A stretch of DNA of 64,000 nt from Streptomyces sp. 6-11-2 (GCF_006540305.1 NZ_BJOR01000001.1:2790001-2854000); one strand, 5' to 3'; counted from the first letter of the stretch, positions 9,778 through 18,130 are shown. Notes: generated by a model not told the origin, from the letters alone. Numbers and translations are program-made.

Positions 9778-12090
9778 ATGACCACCGTCCCCTGGCGCGA
9801 CCCCGCCCTGCCCGCCGCCGTCCGCGTCGACGACCTGCTCTCCCGGATGACCATCGAGGAGAAGGTCGCCCAGCTGTACGGCGTGTGGGTGGGCGCCGCG
9901 ACGGACGGCGACGGCGTCGCTCCGCACCAGCAGCAGATGAACACGGACTACGACTGGGACGAGCTGATCACCCTCGGGCTCGGTCAGCTCACCCGCTCCT
10001 TCGGCACCGCCCCCGTGGACCCCGCGCTGGGCGCGCAGGCACTGGCCCGCGCCCAGCGCCGGATCGCCGAGGCCGGCCGCTTCGGCATCCCCGCGGTCGC
10101 GCACGAGGAGTGCCTGGCGGGCTTCACCGCCTGGGGCGCGACCGCCTACCCGGTCCCGCTGGCGTGGGGTGCCACGTTCGACCCGGCGCTGGTGGAGGAG
10201 ATGGCCGGCCGCATCGGGCGGGACATGCGCGCGGTGGGCGTGCACCAGGGGCTCGCGCCCGTCCTGGACGTGGTCCGCGATCCCCGCTGGGGCCGGGTCG
10301 AGGAGACCGCGGGCGAGGACCCGTACCTGGTCGGCACGATCGGCAGCGCGTACGTGCGGGGCCTGGAGTCGGCGGGGATCGTGTCCACGCTGAAGCACTT
10401 CGCCGGGTACGCCTCCTCGGCGGGCGCCCGCAACCTGGCCCCGGTGCGGGCCGGCACCCGGGAGTTCGCCGACGTCACCCTCCCGCCCTTCGAGATGGCG
10501 CTGCGCGAGGGCGGCGCGCGCTCGGTGATGGCCGCGTACACGGAGACGGACGGCGTCCCGGCCTCCGCGGACCCGCAGCTGCTCACCGAACTCCTGCGCG
10601 AGCAGTGGGGTTTCACCGGCACGGTGGTCGCCGACTACTTCGCCGTCGACTTCCTGCGGACCCTGCACCGGGTCGCCGGCACCCCCGCCGAGTCGGCGCA
10701 CCTGGCCCTGGCCGCCGGGATCGACGTCGAACTGCCGACGCTGAAGTGCTACGGCAAGGAACTGGTGGCGGCGGTCCAGGACGGCACGGTTCCGGAGTCG
10801 CTGGTGGACCGCGCGGCCCACCGCGTCCTGCTCCAGAAGTGCGAACTGGGCCTGCTGGACGAGGACTGGGCCGCGGACGCCCCGGCCGAGTCCATCGACC
10901 TGGACTCGGCGGAGAACCGGGCCGTGGCCCGCCGGGTGGCCGAGGAGTCGGTGGTGCTGCTGGCCAACCCGGACGGGGTGCTGCCCCTCTCCCCCGACAC
11001 CCGGATCGCGGTCGTCGGCCCCCGGGCGGCGGACGCCCTGGCGATGCTGGGCTGCTACTCCTTCCCGTCCCACGTGGGCACGCAGCACCCCGAGGTGCCC
11101 ATGGGCATCGAGATCCCCACCCTGCTGGACGCCCTGCGCGGCGAACTGCCCGACGCGAAGGTGACGTTCACGGAGGGCTGCGGCGTCTCCGAGCCGGACA
11201 CCTCGGGCTTCGAGGAGGCGGTCGCCCGGGCGCGGGAGGCGGACGTGTGCGTGGCCGTCCTCGGCGACCGCTCGGGCCTGTTCGGCCGGGGCACGTCGGG
11301 CGAGGGCTGCGACGTGGCGGACCTCGCGCTGCCCGGTGTGCAGGGCGCGCTGCTGGACGCGCTGGTGGAGACGGGCGTCCCCGTCGTCCTCGTCCTGCTC
11401 ACCGGCCGCCCCTACGCGCTCGGCCGCTGGGACGGCCGGCTCGGCGCGGCCGTCCAGGCGTTCTTCCCGGGCGAGGAGGGCGGACCGGCGGTCGCGGGCG
11501 TCCTGTCGGGCCGTGTGAACCCCTCGGGCCGGCTGCCGGTGAGCGTGCCGCGCGGGCCCGGCGGCCAGCCGTGGACGTACCTCCAGCCGCCGCTGGGCCT
11601 GGCGGGCGAGGTGAGCAGCCTGGACCCGACGCCGCTGTACCCGTTCGGACACGGGGTGTCCTACACGACGTTCGAGTGGGCGGACTTCCAGGGCAACGAT
11701 GTCACCGAGATCGGCACGGACGGCTCGCACGACGTCTCGCTGACCGTGCGCAACACCGGTGACCGGACCGGCGCGGAGGTCGTGCAGCTGTACCTGCACG
11801 ACCCGGTGGCGTCGGTGACCCGTCCGGACGTCCGCCTGATCGGCTACCGGCGGCTGGAACTGGACCCCGGCGAGTCCCGCCGGGTGACCTTCCGCTTCCA
11901 CGCGGACCTGTCGGCGTTCACCGACCGCACGGGCCGGCGGGTGGTGGAGCCGGGCGCCCTGGAACTGCGACTGGCCACGTCGGCGTCGGACGTCCGCCAC
12001 ACGGCGCACCTGACCCTGACGGGTCCGGTGCGCGAGGTGGGCGTGGAGCGCCGCCTGCACTGCGAGACGGAAACCTCACCGACGACTTGA
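9778..12090 (+). CDS. Glycoside hydrolase family 3 (beta-glucosidase/xylosidase type)
   Basis: A 770-residue GH3 enzyme with no signal peptide, so it acts in the cytoplasm on the imported sugar. The N-terminal barrel starts VDDLLSRMTIEEKVAQLYG; the likely nucleophile aspartate is in GTVVADYFAVDF near residue 285. A second alpha/beta domain follows (VVGPRAADALAMLG, VPVVLVLLTGRPYALG). A fibronectin III-like C-terminal domain shows FGHGVSYTTFEW and RLELDPGESRRVTFRF. It is 66 bp downstream of the second permease, preceded by an AGGAG site. Sequence alone does not separate beta-glucosidase from beta-xylosidase or arabinosidase. Confidence 0.94.
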   Translation: MTTVPWRDPALPAAVRVDDLLSRMTIEEKVAQLYGVWVGAATDGDGVAPHQQQMNTDYDWDELITLGLGQLTRSFGTAPVDPALGAQALARAQRRIAEAGRFGIPAVAHEECLAGFTAWGATAYPVPLAWGATFDPALVEEMAGRIGRDMRAVGVHQGLAPVLDVVRDPRWGRVEETAGEDPYLVGTIGSAYVRGLESAGIVSTLKHFAGYASSAGARNLAPVRAGTREFADVTLPPFEMALREGGARSVMAAYTETDGVPASADPQLLTELLREQWGFTGTVVADYFAVDFLRTLHRVAGTPAESAHLALAAGIDVELPTLKCYGKELVAAVQDGTVPESLVDRAAHRVLLQKCELGLLDEDWAADAPAESIDLDSAENRAVARRVAEESVVLLANPDGVLPLSPDTRIAVVGPRAADALAMLGCYSFPSHVGTQHPEVPMGIEIPTLLDALRGELPDAKVTFTEGCGVSEPDTSGFEEAVARAREADVCVAVLGDRSGLFGRGTSGEGCDVADLALPGVQGALLDALVETGVPVVLVLLTGRPYALGRWDGRLGAAVQAFFPGEEGGPAVAGVLSGRVNPSGRLPVSVPRGPGGQPWTYLQPPLGLAGEVSSLDPTPLYPFGHGVSYTTFEWADFQGNDVTEIGTDGSHDVSLTVRNTGDRTGAEVVQLYLHDPVASVTRPDVRLIGYRRLELDPGESRRVTFRFHADLSAFTDRTGRRVVEPGALELRLATSASDVRHTAHLTLTGPVREVGVERRLHCETETSPTT

Positions 12091-12180
12091 CCCGCCCCTG
12101 TGGGCCGCCACCCCGGACCCCCGCTTCACAGCCTCTCAACTCACCGAGACAGGTGGGAGGGTGGGAAAGCGGGGGTGCAA

Positions 12181-12195
12181 GGGGGCAGAGCCCCC
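12181..12195 (+). terminator. Possible terminator of the sugar operon
   Basis: A short GGGGGC-AGA-GCCCCC hairpin about 90 bp after the GH3 stop, without a clear T-run. The remainder of the gap up to 12423 is taken by the minus-strand tRNA-like gene with its promoter and terminator. Confidence 0.35.
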
Positions 12196-12243
12196 TGCCG
12201 GGGCCTGAGGCGGAGCCCCAGGGGGTGGGCGAAGTCGCGACAA

Positions 12244-12276
12244 AAAACCCCGCCCCCGGTTGCACCGGGGGCGGGG
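12244..12276 (-). terminator. Intrinsic terminator of the tRNA-like gene
   Basis: On the minus strand AACCCCGCCCCCGGT and ACCGGGGGCGGGGTT form a long perfect stem around a 3-nt loop, followed at once by a run of six T (A-run at 12242-12247 on the plus strand). The hairpin begins just a few nucleotides after the encoded CCA of the tRNA-like gene, so it is its dedicated Rho-independent terminator. Confidence 0.88.
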
Positions 12277-12281
12277 TTCCG

Positions 12282-12354
12282 TGGAGCGCCGGGCAGGCCT
12301 TGCACCTGCATCTCCCCGCAGGAAGCGGGACGTCTTTCCTTGGACCACCAACGC
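12282..12354 (-). tRNA. Atypical tRNA-Gly (anticodon TCC)
   Basis: A 73-nt cloverleaf with encoded CCA. The acceptor GCGTTGG (12354-12348) pairs with CCGGCGC (12292-12286) using two G-U pairs. The D-arm is GTC/GAC around an AAGGAAA-containing loop. The anticodon stem TCCCG/CGGGG encloses CTTCCTG, placing TCC at positions 34-36. The T-stem GCAGG/CCTGC is perfect. The discriminator is U73, and G1-C72, C2-G71, C35 and C36 fit bacterial glycine identity. Oddities: the T-loop is TGCAAGG (U55 replaced by G), position 37 is a pyrimidine, and the D-stem has only 3 bp. It has its own TATGAT promoter and a strong terminator, so it is probably expressed. A specialised non-ribosomal role is possible. Confidence 0.72.
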
Positions 12355-12392
12355 ACTGCTCGCGGGCCTCAGTTGGCCGCTTGCGTGTGATG

Positions 12393-12423
12393 ATCATAGC
12401 CCACCGGAAGGGCCGGGGGCCAA
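12393..12423 (-). promoter_or_regulatory. Promoter of the tRNA-like gene
   Basis: On the minus strand a perfect TATGAT -10 box (12393-12398) lies 19 nt after TTGGCC (12418-12423). The 5' leader to the mature tRNA start would be about 30 nt. The -35 box abuts the stop codon of the upstream 88-residue gene, so the tRNA is an independent unit. Confidence 0.6.
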
Positions 12424-12690
12424 TCAGCCGTCCCGGCCCTCACCCACCGACTCGAACCGCCACCGATGCACGGCCCGCGTGACCAACTCACCCTCCGGCT
12501 CGGGAAGTTCCGGCAGCTCGGCGGTGAACTCCGCGTCCCACCAGGTGATGACCAGCACCCGGTCCTGCGGAGCACGGAAGGTCTCCCGCCGCAGGGGCGT
12601 CGGCGCGAGCTCCTGCCGCCGGGCCCAGGCGAGCAGTTCCTCCCCCCGCCCCGCGACCGCCCGCGCCTCCCACATCAGCGCCACCGTCAC
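12424..12690 (-). CDS. Conserved hypothetical small protein coupled to tsaD
   Basis: An 88-residue soluble protein, [20 protein letters not shown] at the start, with a WWDAEF motif near residue 50 and an acidic middle ([13 protein letters not shown]). The pattern of a short strand, helix and strand resembles half of a ferredoxin-like or ABM-type fold, but this is only a guess. The GTG start at 12690 overlaps the tsaD stop (GTGA), so it is the last gene of the tsaB-rimI-tsaD run and is translated with it. Function unknown. Confidence 0.75.
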   Translation of the reverse strand: MTVALMWEARAVAGRGEELLAWARRQELAPTPLRRETFRAPQDRVLVITWWDAEFTAELPELPEPEGELVTRAVHRWRFESVGEGRDG

Positions 12691-13793
12691 GGGTACAGGT
12701 TCTCCTTGCTGACCTCGTGCACATGGTCATGGGTGTGCCCCGTGCCCGGCACATGCGGATCCGTCACCGGCAGGGAGGAGTCCGCCGACAGGTCCCAGTC
12801 GGAGGCCGCCCGGCCCCGGCTGACCATCTCCGCGCCCAGCGCCGCCACCATCGCGCCGTTGTCCGTGCACAGCTTGGGCCGGGGCACGCGCAGCCGGATC
12901 CCGGCCGCCTCGCACCGCTCCCGCGCCAGGGCCCGCAGCCGCGAGTTCGCGGCCACGCCGCCGCCGATCATCAGGTGGTCGACGCCCGCGTCCTTGCAGG
13001 CCCGTACGGCCTTGCGGGTCAGCACGTCCACCACCGCCTCCTGGAAGGACGCGGCCACGTCACGCACCGGAACCTCCTCCCCGGCCGCCCGCTTGGCCTC
13101 GATCCAGCGGGCCACGGCCGTCTTCAGACCGGAGAAGGAGAAGTCGTAGGCGGGGTCGCGCGGACCCGTCAGCCCGCGCGGGAAGGCGATCGCCGCCGGG
13201 TCGCCCTCCGTCGCGTACCGGTCGATGACCGGCCCACCCGGGAAGCCCAGGTCCAGTACGCGCGCAATCTTGTCGAACGCCTCGCCCGCCGCGTCGTCGA
13301 TCGTCGCGCCCATGGGCCGTACGTCCGCGGTGATGTCCGTGGACAGCAGGAGCGAGGAGTGCCCGCCGGACACCAGCAGCGCCATCGTCGGCTCCGGCAG
13401 CGGGCCGTGCTCCAGCTGGTCCACACAGATGTGCGAGGCGAGGTGGTTGACGCCGTACAGCGGCTTGCCCAGGGCGTAGGCGTACGCCTTGGCCGCCGAG
13501 ACGCCGACGAGCAGAGCGCCGGCCAGACCGGGTCCCGCGGTGACCGCGATGCCGTCCAGGTCCCTGGCGCTGACCCCCGCCTCCTTGAGCGCGCGCTCGA
13601 TGGTCGGCACCATCGCCTCCAGGTGGGCCCGGGAGGCCACCTCCGGGACGACCCCGCCGAACCGCGCGTGCTCGTCGACGCTGGAGGCGACCGCGTCGGC
13701 CAGCAGGGTGGTGCCGCGGACGATGCCGACGCCGGTCTCGTCGCAGGAGGTCTCGATGCCGAGGACGAGCGGTTCGTCCCTCAAGTCAGTCAT
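12687..13793 (-). CDS. tsaD: tRNA N6-adenosine threonylcarbamoyltransferase TsaD
   Basis: A 368-residue ASKHA-fold enzyme that moves threonylcarbamoyl from TC-AMP to A37 of ANN-decoding tRNAs (t6A), working with TsaB and TsaE. Signatures: [16 protein letters not shown] at the start, the metal site [12 protein letters not shown] (two His), [10 protein letters not shown] and [22 protein letters not shown], and the C-terminal [11 protein letters not shown]. The ATG at 13793 overlaps the end of rimI (ATGACTGA), so the genes are coupled. Length is normal for actinobacteria. Confidence 0.97.
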   Translation of the reverse strand: MTDLRDEPLVLGIETSCDETGVGIVRGTTLLADAVASSVDEHARFGGVVPEVASRAHLEAMVPTIERALKEAGVSARDLDGIAVTAGPGLAGALLVGVSAAKAYAYALGKPLYGVNHLASHICVDQLEHGPLPEPTMALLVSGGHSSLLLSTDITADVRPMGATIDDAAGEAFDKIARVLDLGFPGGPVIDRYATEGDPAAIAFPRGLTGPRDPAYDFSFSGLKTAVARWIEAKRAAGEEVPVRDVAASFQEAVVDVLTRKAVRACKDAGVDHLMIGGGVAANSRLRALARERCEAAGIRLRVPRPKLCTDNGAMVAALGAEMVSRGRAASDWDLSADSSLPVTDPHVPGTGHTHDHVHEVSKENLYP

Positions 13794-14316
13794 GGATCTC
13801 GGTTCCTTGTACACCGTTGACGGAGGTTGCCGGGTCGGACAGGCGCATCACCACGGCGTCCACGTTGCCGGGCTGGTAGTAGCCGCGCCGGAAGCCGATG
13901 GGCTCGAAGCCGAAGCGCTCGTAGAGCTTCTGCGCGCGGACGTTGTCCACGCGGCATTCGAGCATCACCTCGGCGCACTCGAAGGCGGTCGCGGCCCGCA
14001 GCAGCTCGGTCAGCAGCCGGGAGCCCAGCCCGGTGCTCCAGTGATCGCGGGCGACGGCGATGGTCTGCACGTCGCCCTGGCCGCCGGAGGCGACCAGTCC
14101 GGCGTACCCGACGATCCGGCCGCCGTCCTCGGCCACCACGTAGCGCCGGGTCGCCTCCGGGCCCCTGGAGTGCGCCAGCTCGGACCAGAACATGCCCCGG
14201 GACCAGGCGTCCTCCGGGAACAGGTCCTTCTCCAGTTCCAGCACCGGGTCGATGTCCCACCAGCGCATCTCGCGCAGTGCGCACCGGGCGGACCCGGTCG
14301 TCGTCTGTCCCGTCAC
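13786..14316 (-). CDS. rimI: Ribosomal protein bS18/uS-type alanine N-acetyltransferase RimI
   Basis: A 176-residue GNAT acetyltransferase. It opens with [26 protein letters not shown] and has the acetyl-CoA motif [19 protein letters not shown] and the C-terminal [22 protein letters not shown]. It is expected to acetylate protein N-terminal alanines such as that of S18. It sits between tsaB and tsaD, a conserved linkage. The GTG at 14316 overlaps the tsaB stop by 4 bp (GTGA). Confidence 0.94.
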   Translation of the reverse strand: MTGQTTTGSARCALREMRWWDIDPVLELEKDLFPEDAWSRGMFWSELAHSRGPEATRRYVVAEDGGRIVGYAGLVASGGQGDVQTIAVARDHWSTGLGSRLLTELLRAATAFECAEVMLECRVDNVRAQKLYERFGFEPIGFRRGYYQPGNVDAVVMRLSDPATSVNGVQGTEIHD

Positions 14317-14966
14317 TTCGGGGTGACCACCTTGTAGTTCTTGGGCACCTGGGCGTCCGGCCGGCGCAGGTACAGCGGCCGGGGCGCGGGCAGCTCCTCA
14401 CCGGCGGCCAGCCTCTCGGCGGCCAGCGAGGCGAGGGCGGCGGCCGACACGTGCTCGGGCTCGTGCGCCTGCGGGAAGGTCTCGGGGTACAGCAGCGCGC
14501 CCGCGCCGACCGCGGGCAGGCCCCTGACCCGGTCGGCGATGTCGGCCGGCCGGTCCACGGCCGGGTCGGTGACCCGGGTGCGCGAGTCGGCGTACCGGGC
14601 CCAGTAGACCTCCTTGCGGCGGGCGTCGGTCGCCACGACGAAGGGGCCCGGGAGGTCGGCCGCGTAGGCGAGGCCGTCGAGCGTGCACACGCCGTACACG
14701 GGCACGCCGAGGGCGAGCCCGAGGGTGTCGGCGGTCATCAGGCCGACGCGCAGGCCGGTGTACGGGCCGGGCCCGACGCCGACGACGACGCCCGTGACGG
14801 CGTCCAGCTTGAGCCCGGCCTCGGTGAGCACCCGGTCGACGGCCGGCAGCAGGAGCTCTCCGTGCCGGCGCGCGTCCACCTGGCTGGAGGAGGCGATGAC
14901 GTCCGTTCCGTCGTGCAGGGCGACGGTGACGGCGGGGGTGGCGGTATCCAGAGCGAGCAAGAGCAC
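14313..14966 (-). CDS. tsaB: t6A biosynthesis protein TsaB
   Basis: A 217-residue partner of TsaD needed to assemble the threonylcarbamoyl-transfer complex. It begins LLLALDTATPAVTVALHDG and carries VGVGPGPYTGLRVGLMTADTLGLAL, the family signature. TsaB has the same fold as TsaD but lacks its metal site and acts as a scaffold. It is the first gene of the tsaB-rimI-tsaD run. The start is a GTG at 14966. Confidence 0.95.
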   Translation of the reverse strand: MLLLALDTATPAVTVALHDGTDVIASSSQVDARRHGELLLPAVDRVLTEAGLKLDAVTGVVVGVGPGPYTGLRVGLMTADTLGLALGVPVYGVCTLDGLAYAADLPGPFVVATDARRKEVYWARYADSRTRVTDPAVDRPADIADRVRGLPAVGAGALLYPETFPQAHEPEHVSAAALASLAAERLAAGEELPAPRPLYLRRPDAQVPKNYKVVTPK

Positions 14967-15079
14967 GCAAACAGCCTACGGCTCCCGCGCCTCCGGCACG
15001 GCCGCCCCGGTCGGGGGGATTCCGGCTGCTACGGTCGCCGCGAGGCAGCTCGTGACGACCGAGGCGGAGGTGGACGACC

Positions 15080-15637
15080 GTGGCACGGAGCAGTTCGGGG
15101 TTCGTGGCCGGGCTCACCGCCGCGGCCGTCCTCACGGTCGGCTTCCTCGCCCACCAGGCGCAGGCGACCGTTCCGCGGAGCCTGAGCGGCCGGCCCGGCC
15201 CGACGGCGACGCCCGCGGCGAGCGTCTCCAAGGCACCCCGGGACAAACGGCGCCCGACCGCGCTGCCCGGCGGCTCCGGGACCGGCGAGCGGGTCGTGTA
15301 CTCGCTGGACGACGACCGGGTGTGGCTGGTCGGCCCGGACGGGTCGGTCCAGAACACCTTCCGGGTCGGCCCGGGCAACGTCGACCCGGCGCCGGGCACC
15401 TACGCCGTCGTGTCCCGTTCGAAGGCGATCACCGGGACCGACGGTGTCCCCGTCGAGCACGTCGTGCGTTTCACCAGCACGGACGGGGTGGTCATCGGTT
15501 TCAGCGCGGCGTTGGACGGCTCCTGGCCGACGTCCGACCCGGCGATCAGGACCGGCGGCATCCGTGAGTCCCGGGCGGACGGCGAGGCGATGTGGATGTT
15601 CGCGACGATCGGCCAGAAGGTCGTCGTCATCCGCTAG
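15080..15637 (+). CDS. Secreted L,D-transpeptidase-like protein without catalytic Cys
   Basis: A 185-residue protein with an N-terminal signal or anchor (GFVAGLTAAAVLTVGFLAHQ), a Pro/Ala/Thr-rich linker and a C-terminal domain. The domain's order, a strand ending HVVRF, then RTGGIRESRADGEAMW and a final TIGQKVVVI, resembles the YkuD L,D-transpeptidase core, where the matching site reads SHGCIR. Here the cysteine is a glycine, so it should not be a classical transpeptidase. It may be a structural or binding relative. It stands alone. Its stop TAG is formed at the left end of the MITE-like repeat. Confidence 0.8.
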   Translation: MARSSSGFVAGLTAAAVLTVGFLAHQAQATVPRSLSGRPGPTATPAASVSKAPRDKRRPTALPGGSGTGERVVYSLDDDRVWLVGPDGSVQNTFRVGPGNVDPAPGTYAVVSRSKAITGTDGVPVEHVVRFTSTDGVVIGFSAALDGSWPTSDPAIRTGGIRESRADGEAMWMFATIGQKVVVIR

Positions 15638-15860
15638 TGCTGTGGCCGGGAAGGTTTGCCGGGAAGCTCGCGGCGTCCGGTGCCGGGGGCACCTCCCACG
15701 CCCTTCAGGCAGTGGGGGAGCCTCGCAAGGCGGAGCATTGCCCGCGTACCGGATGTACTCGGGTGATGCGACAACGCGGCGTGGGGGTACCCCCGGCCGA
15801 AGGCTGGGGGAGTGCCGTGCCGGGCGCCGCGAGCCGGTGAACCCTTCCGGTCACAGCACT
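15636..15860. mobile_element. MITE-like element with 20-50 bp inverted ends
   Basis: The left end AGTGCTGTGGCCGGGAAGG and the right end (read from 15860 inward) AGTGCTGTGACCGGAAGGG are inverted repeats, and similarity continues about 50 bp inward (CCGG, GCTCGCGGCG, CCGG blocks). The 225-bp interior has no credible gene, only nested hairpins (TGGGGGTACCCCC near 15783). This is typical of a small non-autonomous transposon. It fills most of the gap between the secreted protein and the small minus-strand gene; 15861-15941 shows nothing else. Confidence 0.7.
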
Positions 15861-15941
15861 GGAGCCGCCGCCCAGCGGAACGCACCCTCGCGAGGTCGTG
15901 TCCTTCACCGGGGCACGTCGGCCGAAAGTCATCCGATGGGG

Positions 15942-16139
15942 CTACGCCGCTTCACGGCTTTCCTCCACCGTGCGGGGGTCCGCCGGCTCCGGGGCGCGCG
16001 GCGGCCGGGAGACCGCGTCGGCGGCGGCGCAGGCGGCCAGCAGATCGCGCATGGACACACCGCCCACCGCGTACGGCCGCGGCTTCGGATTCGTCCGGTG
16101 CCGCCGCTGCTGCTGCTCGTTGCTCTCCATGGCCGACAT
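15942..16139 (-). CDS. Small hypothetical protein
   Basis: A 65-residue hydrophilic protein beginning MSAMESNEQQQRRHRTNPKP with a central SMRDLLAACAAADAVSRPP helix and an acidic tail. A very good AGGAGG site lies 5 nt before the ATG at 16139, and codon use looks native, so it is probably translated. No known domain is recognised and no partner is obvious beside the tsaE-alr cluster. Confidence 0.65.
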   Translation of the reverse strand: MSAMESNEQQQRRHRTNPKPRPYAVGGVSMRDLLAACAAADAVSRPPRAPEPADPRTVEESREAA

Positions 16140-16269
16140 GGACGCCTCCTGGGGGCCGGGGGCGGACGTGGTGAGGCACGCCTAACCACGGGCTGACCAC
16201 CATGTGACCATGCCCGGAGCACCCGGCGCAAGGATTTGCCGACGCCCTGTCGGAAAGTCCGTGCGGCCC

Positions 16270-16794
16270 TCAGGCGGTCAGAATGCCCAGGTCGACGGTG
16301 GCCCAGCGGTCCCCGATCCCGGTCACCGTCACGTGCCGCACCTCGTCCGTGGTGTCTCCGACGGCCCGGTGGATCACGACCTGGAGCCGCTCGTCGGTCA
16401 GCTCCTCGACCTTGCCCTCGCCCCACTCCACGACGACCACCGAGTCCGGCAGCGACACGTCGAGGTCGAGGTCCTCCATCTCGTCGAGCCCGCCGGACAG
16501 GCGGTAGGCGTCGACGTGGACGAGTGGCGGGCCGTCGCCCAGGGCCGGGTGCACACGGGCGATCACGAAGGTCGGGGAGGTGACGGCGCCGCGCACGTCG
16601 AGCCCCTCGCCGAGACCGCGGGTCAGCGTGGTCTTGCCCGCGCCGAGCTCCCCGCTGAGCATCACGAGGTCGCCCGCGCGCAGCAGCTTGGCCAGACGGC
16701 GGCCCAGCTCGCGCATCTGCTCGGGGGCGTTGACGGTGATCTCGACGGACCCGGGGTCAGGGGTGTGCCGTGCTGCTGGTGCTTCCATAGCCAT
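16270..16794 (-). CDS. tsaE: t6A biosynthesis ATPase TsaE
   Basis: A 174-residue P-loop ATPase that regulates the TsaB-TsaD complex in t6A formation. Walker A GELGAGKTTLTRGLG is near residue 50, followed by SPTFVIARVHP and HVDAYRLSG. It overlaps the 3' end of the upstream hydrolase by 38 bp, so the two are co-transcribed with alr. A second ATG at 16788 would also serve. Length is slightly above the family mean because of an N-terminal extension. Confidence 0.94.
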   Translation of the reverse strand: MAMEAPAARHTPDPGSVEITVNAPEQMRELGRRLAKLLRAGDLVMLSGELGAGKTTLTRGLGEGLDVRGAVTSPTFVIARVHPALGDGPPLVHVDAYRLSGGLDEMEDLDLDVSLPDSVVVVEWGEGKVEELTDERLQVVIHRAVGDTTDEVRHVTVTGIGDRWATVDLGILTA

Positions 16795-18010
16795 CAACGG
16801 TAGTGCCTGCCGGGACCGCGCCCGCGCGGGCGAGCAGGTCGGCGAGGCGGTCCGTGACGGCCTCCGGATGCTCCAGGATCACCAGGTGCCCGGCGTCCGG
16901 GACCAGCACCAGCTCCGCGTCGGGGAGCAGGTCGGCGATGGCCTCGCTGTGCTCGCTGGGCGTGACGAGGTCCTGCACCCCGGCGAGGACCAGCACCGGT
17001 ATGTCCGCGAAGAGGGCGAGCGCCTCGGTCTTGTCGTGGTCGGTGAAGGCCGGGTAGAACTCGGCGACCACGTCGATCGGCGTGCTCTCGATCATGCGCT
17101 CGGCGAACCGGGCGACCGCCGGGTCGATGTCCCGGCCGGCGAACGAGTACCGCTTGATGACGCCGGCGAAAAGGTCCGTGGTGGCCCGCCGCCCCTTCTC
17201 CACCAGCTCGGCGCGCTGCCCGAGCGCCTTGAGCACTCCGGGGAGCACCCGGCGCACCGCGTTGACACCGGCCACCGGCAGTCCGAAGTTGACCTCGCCG
17301 AGCCGCCCGGAGGAGGTGCCGACGAAGGCGGTGGCGACGACCCGCTCGCGGATCAGCTCGGGATACTGGTCGGCCAGCGCCATCATCGTCATGCCGCCCA
17401 TGGAGTGCCCGACGAGCACGAGCGGCCCCTCGGGCGCGGCGGCGTCGATGACGGCCTTCAGATCGCGGCCGAGCTGGTCGATGGTCAGTTCCGCGCCGTC
17501 GCGGGTCTGGGTCAGACCCCGCCCGGACCGGCCGTGGCTGCGCTGGTCCCAGTGCACGGTGCGTATGACACCGCGCAGGGCGGCGCGCTGGAAGTGCCAG
17601 GAGTCCTGGCTGAGGCAGTAGCCGTGGCTGAAGACGACGGTGACGGGGGCGGGGGCCTTGCGGCCGAAGAGCCGCCGGCGGCGCGGACCGAGGTTCGCGG
17701 TGGAGTCGGGGTCGATGTCGTCGACCTCGTAGTAGAGCTCGGTGCCGTCGTCGGCCAGGGCCTTGCCCGGGGTGCCGCGCAGGGCTCCGTAGGGGCCCGC
17801 CGAGTCCAGGGCGAGCCGGGCCTTGCGGCGTATGCCGCGGCCGACCGTCATCCGCTCGATGGCGACCCCGGCGGCGGCTCCCGCCGCCACCACGCCTATC
17901 GCGGCGCCGGCGATACCCGTCGCCCGCCGCCAGCCGCCGACCGCCTCCGCGGCAGAGGCGACGGCCGCCGTGGCGGCCTTCGCGACGGCCCCCGCACTGC
18001 TCTCGCTCAC
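16757..18010 (-). CDS. Alpha/beta hydrolase
   Basis: A 417-residue protein with an Ala-rich, hydrophobic N-terminal region (about residues 5-50, GIAGAAIGVVAAGAAAGVAI) that may anchor it to the membrane, then an alpha/beta-hydrolase fold. The nucleophile elbow is LVGHSMGGMTMM, the acid lies in LVLAGVQDLVTP and the histidine in PDAGHLVILEHP. The oxyanion region is FSHGYCLSQDSW. The substrate is unknown; lipid esters are plausible. The GTG at 18010 was chosen because GAGGAG lies just upstream. It is in an operon with alr and tsaE. Confidence 0.9.
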   Translation of the reverse strand: MSESSAGAVAKAATAAVASAAEAVGGWRRATGIAGAAIGVVAAGAAAGVAIERMTVGRGIRRKARLALDSAGPYGALRGTPGKALADDGTELYYEVDDIDPDSTANLGPRRRRLFGRKAPAPVTVVFSHGYCLSQDSWHFQRAALRGVIRTVHWDQRSHGRSGRGLTQTRDGAELTIDQLGRDLKAVIDAAAPEGPLVLVGHSMGGMTMMALADQYPELIRERVVATAFVGTSSGRLGEVNFGLPVAGVNAVRRVLPGVLKALGQRAELVEKGRRATTDLFAGVIKRYSFAGRDIDPAVARFAERMIESTPIDVVAEFYPAFTDHDKTEALALFADIPVLVLAGVQDLVTPSEHSEAIADLLPDAELVLVPDAGHLVILEHPEAVTDRLADLLARAGAVPAGTTVDGYGSTSSTAHP

Positions 18011-18130
18011 GTACCGCTCCTCTTGTTGCCGTACTGCTGTTCGCTCGCCGGCCGGCACCGGTCCCGGTGGGCGCGGAGGGTGCCGCCGTCCCGCGCGGGG
18101 TGCCGTGCCCCGGCCGGGTGTCCGCGTGGG

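Noticed and set aside
8815..12060. A 1081-codon open frame antisense to the second permease and GH3 gene
   Set aside because: It is Arg/Gly/His-rich with no domain, lies opposite well-supported genes, and is a by-product of high GC at third positions.
12087..12482. Short overlapping frames around the tRNA-like gene
   Set aside because: They read through the tRNA and its terminator hairpin, have poor codon use and no ribosome-binding site.
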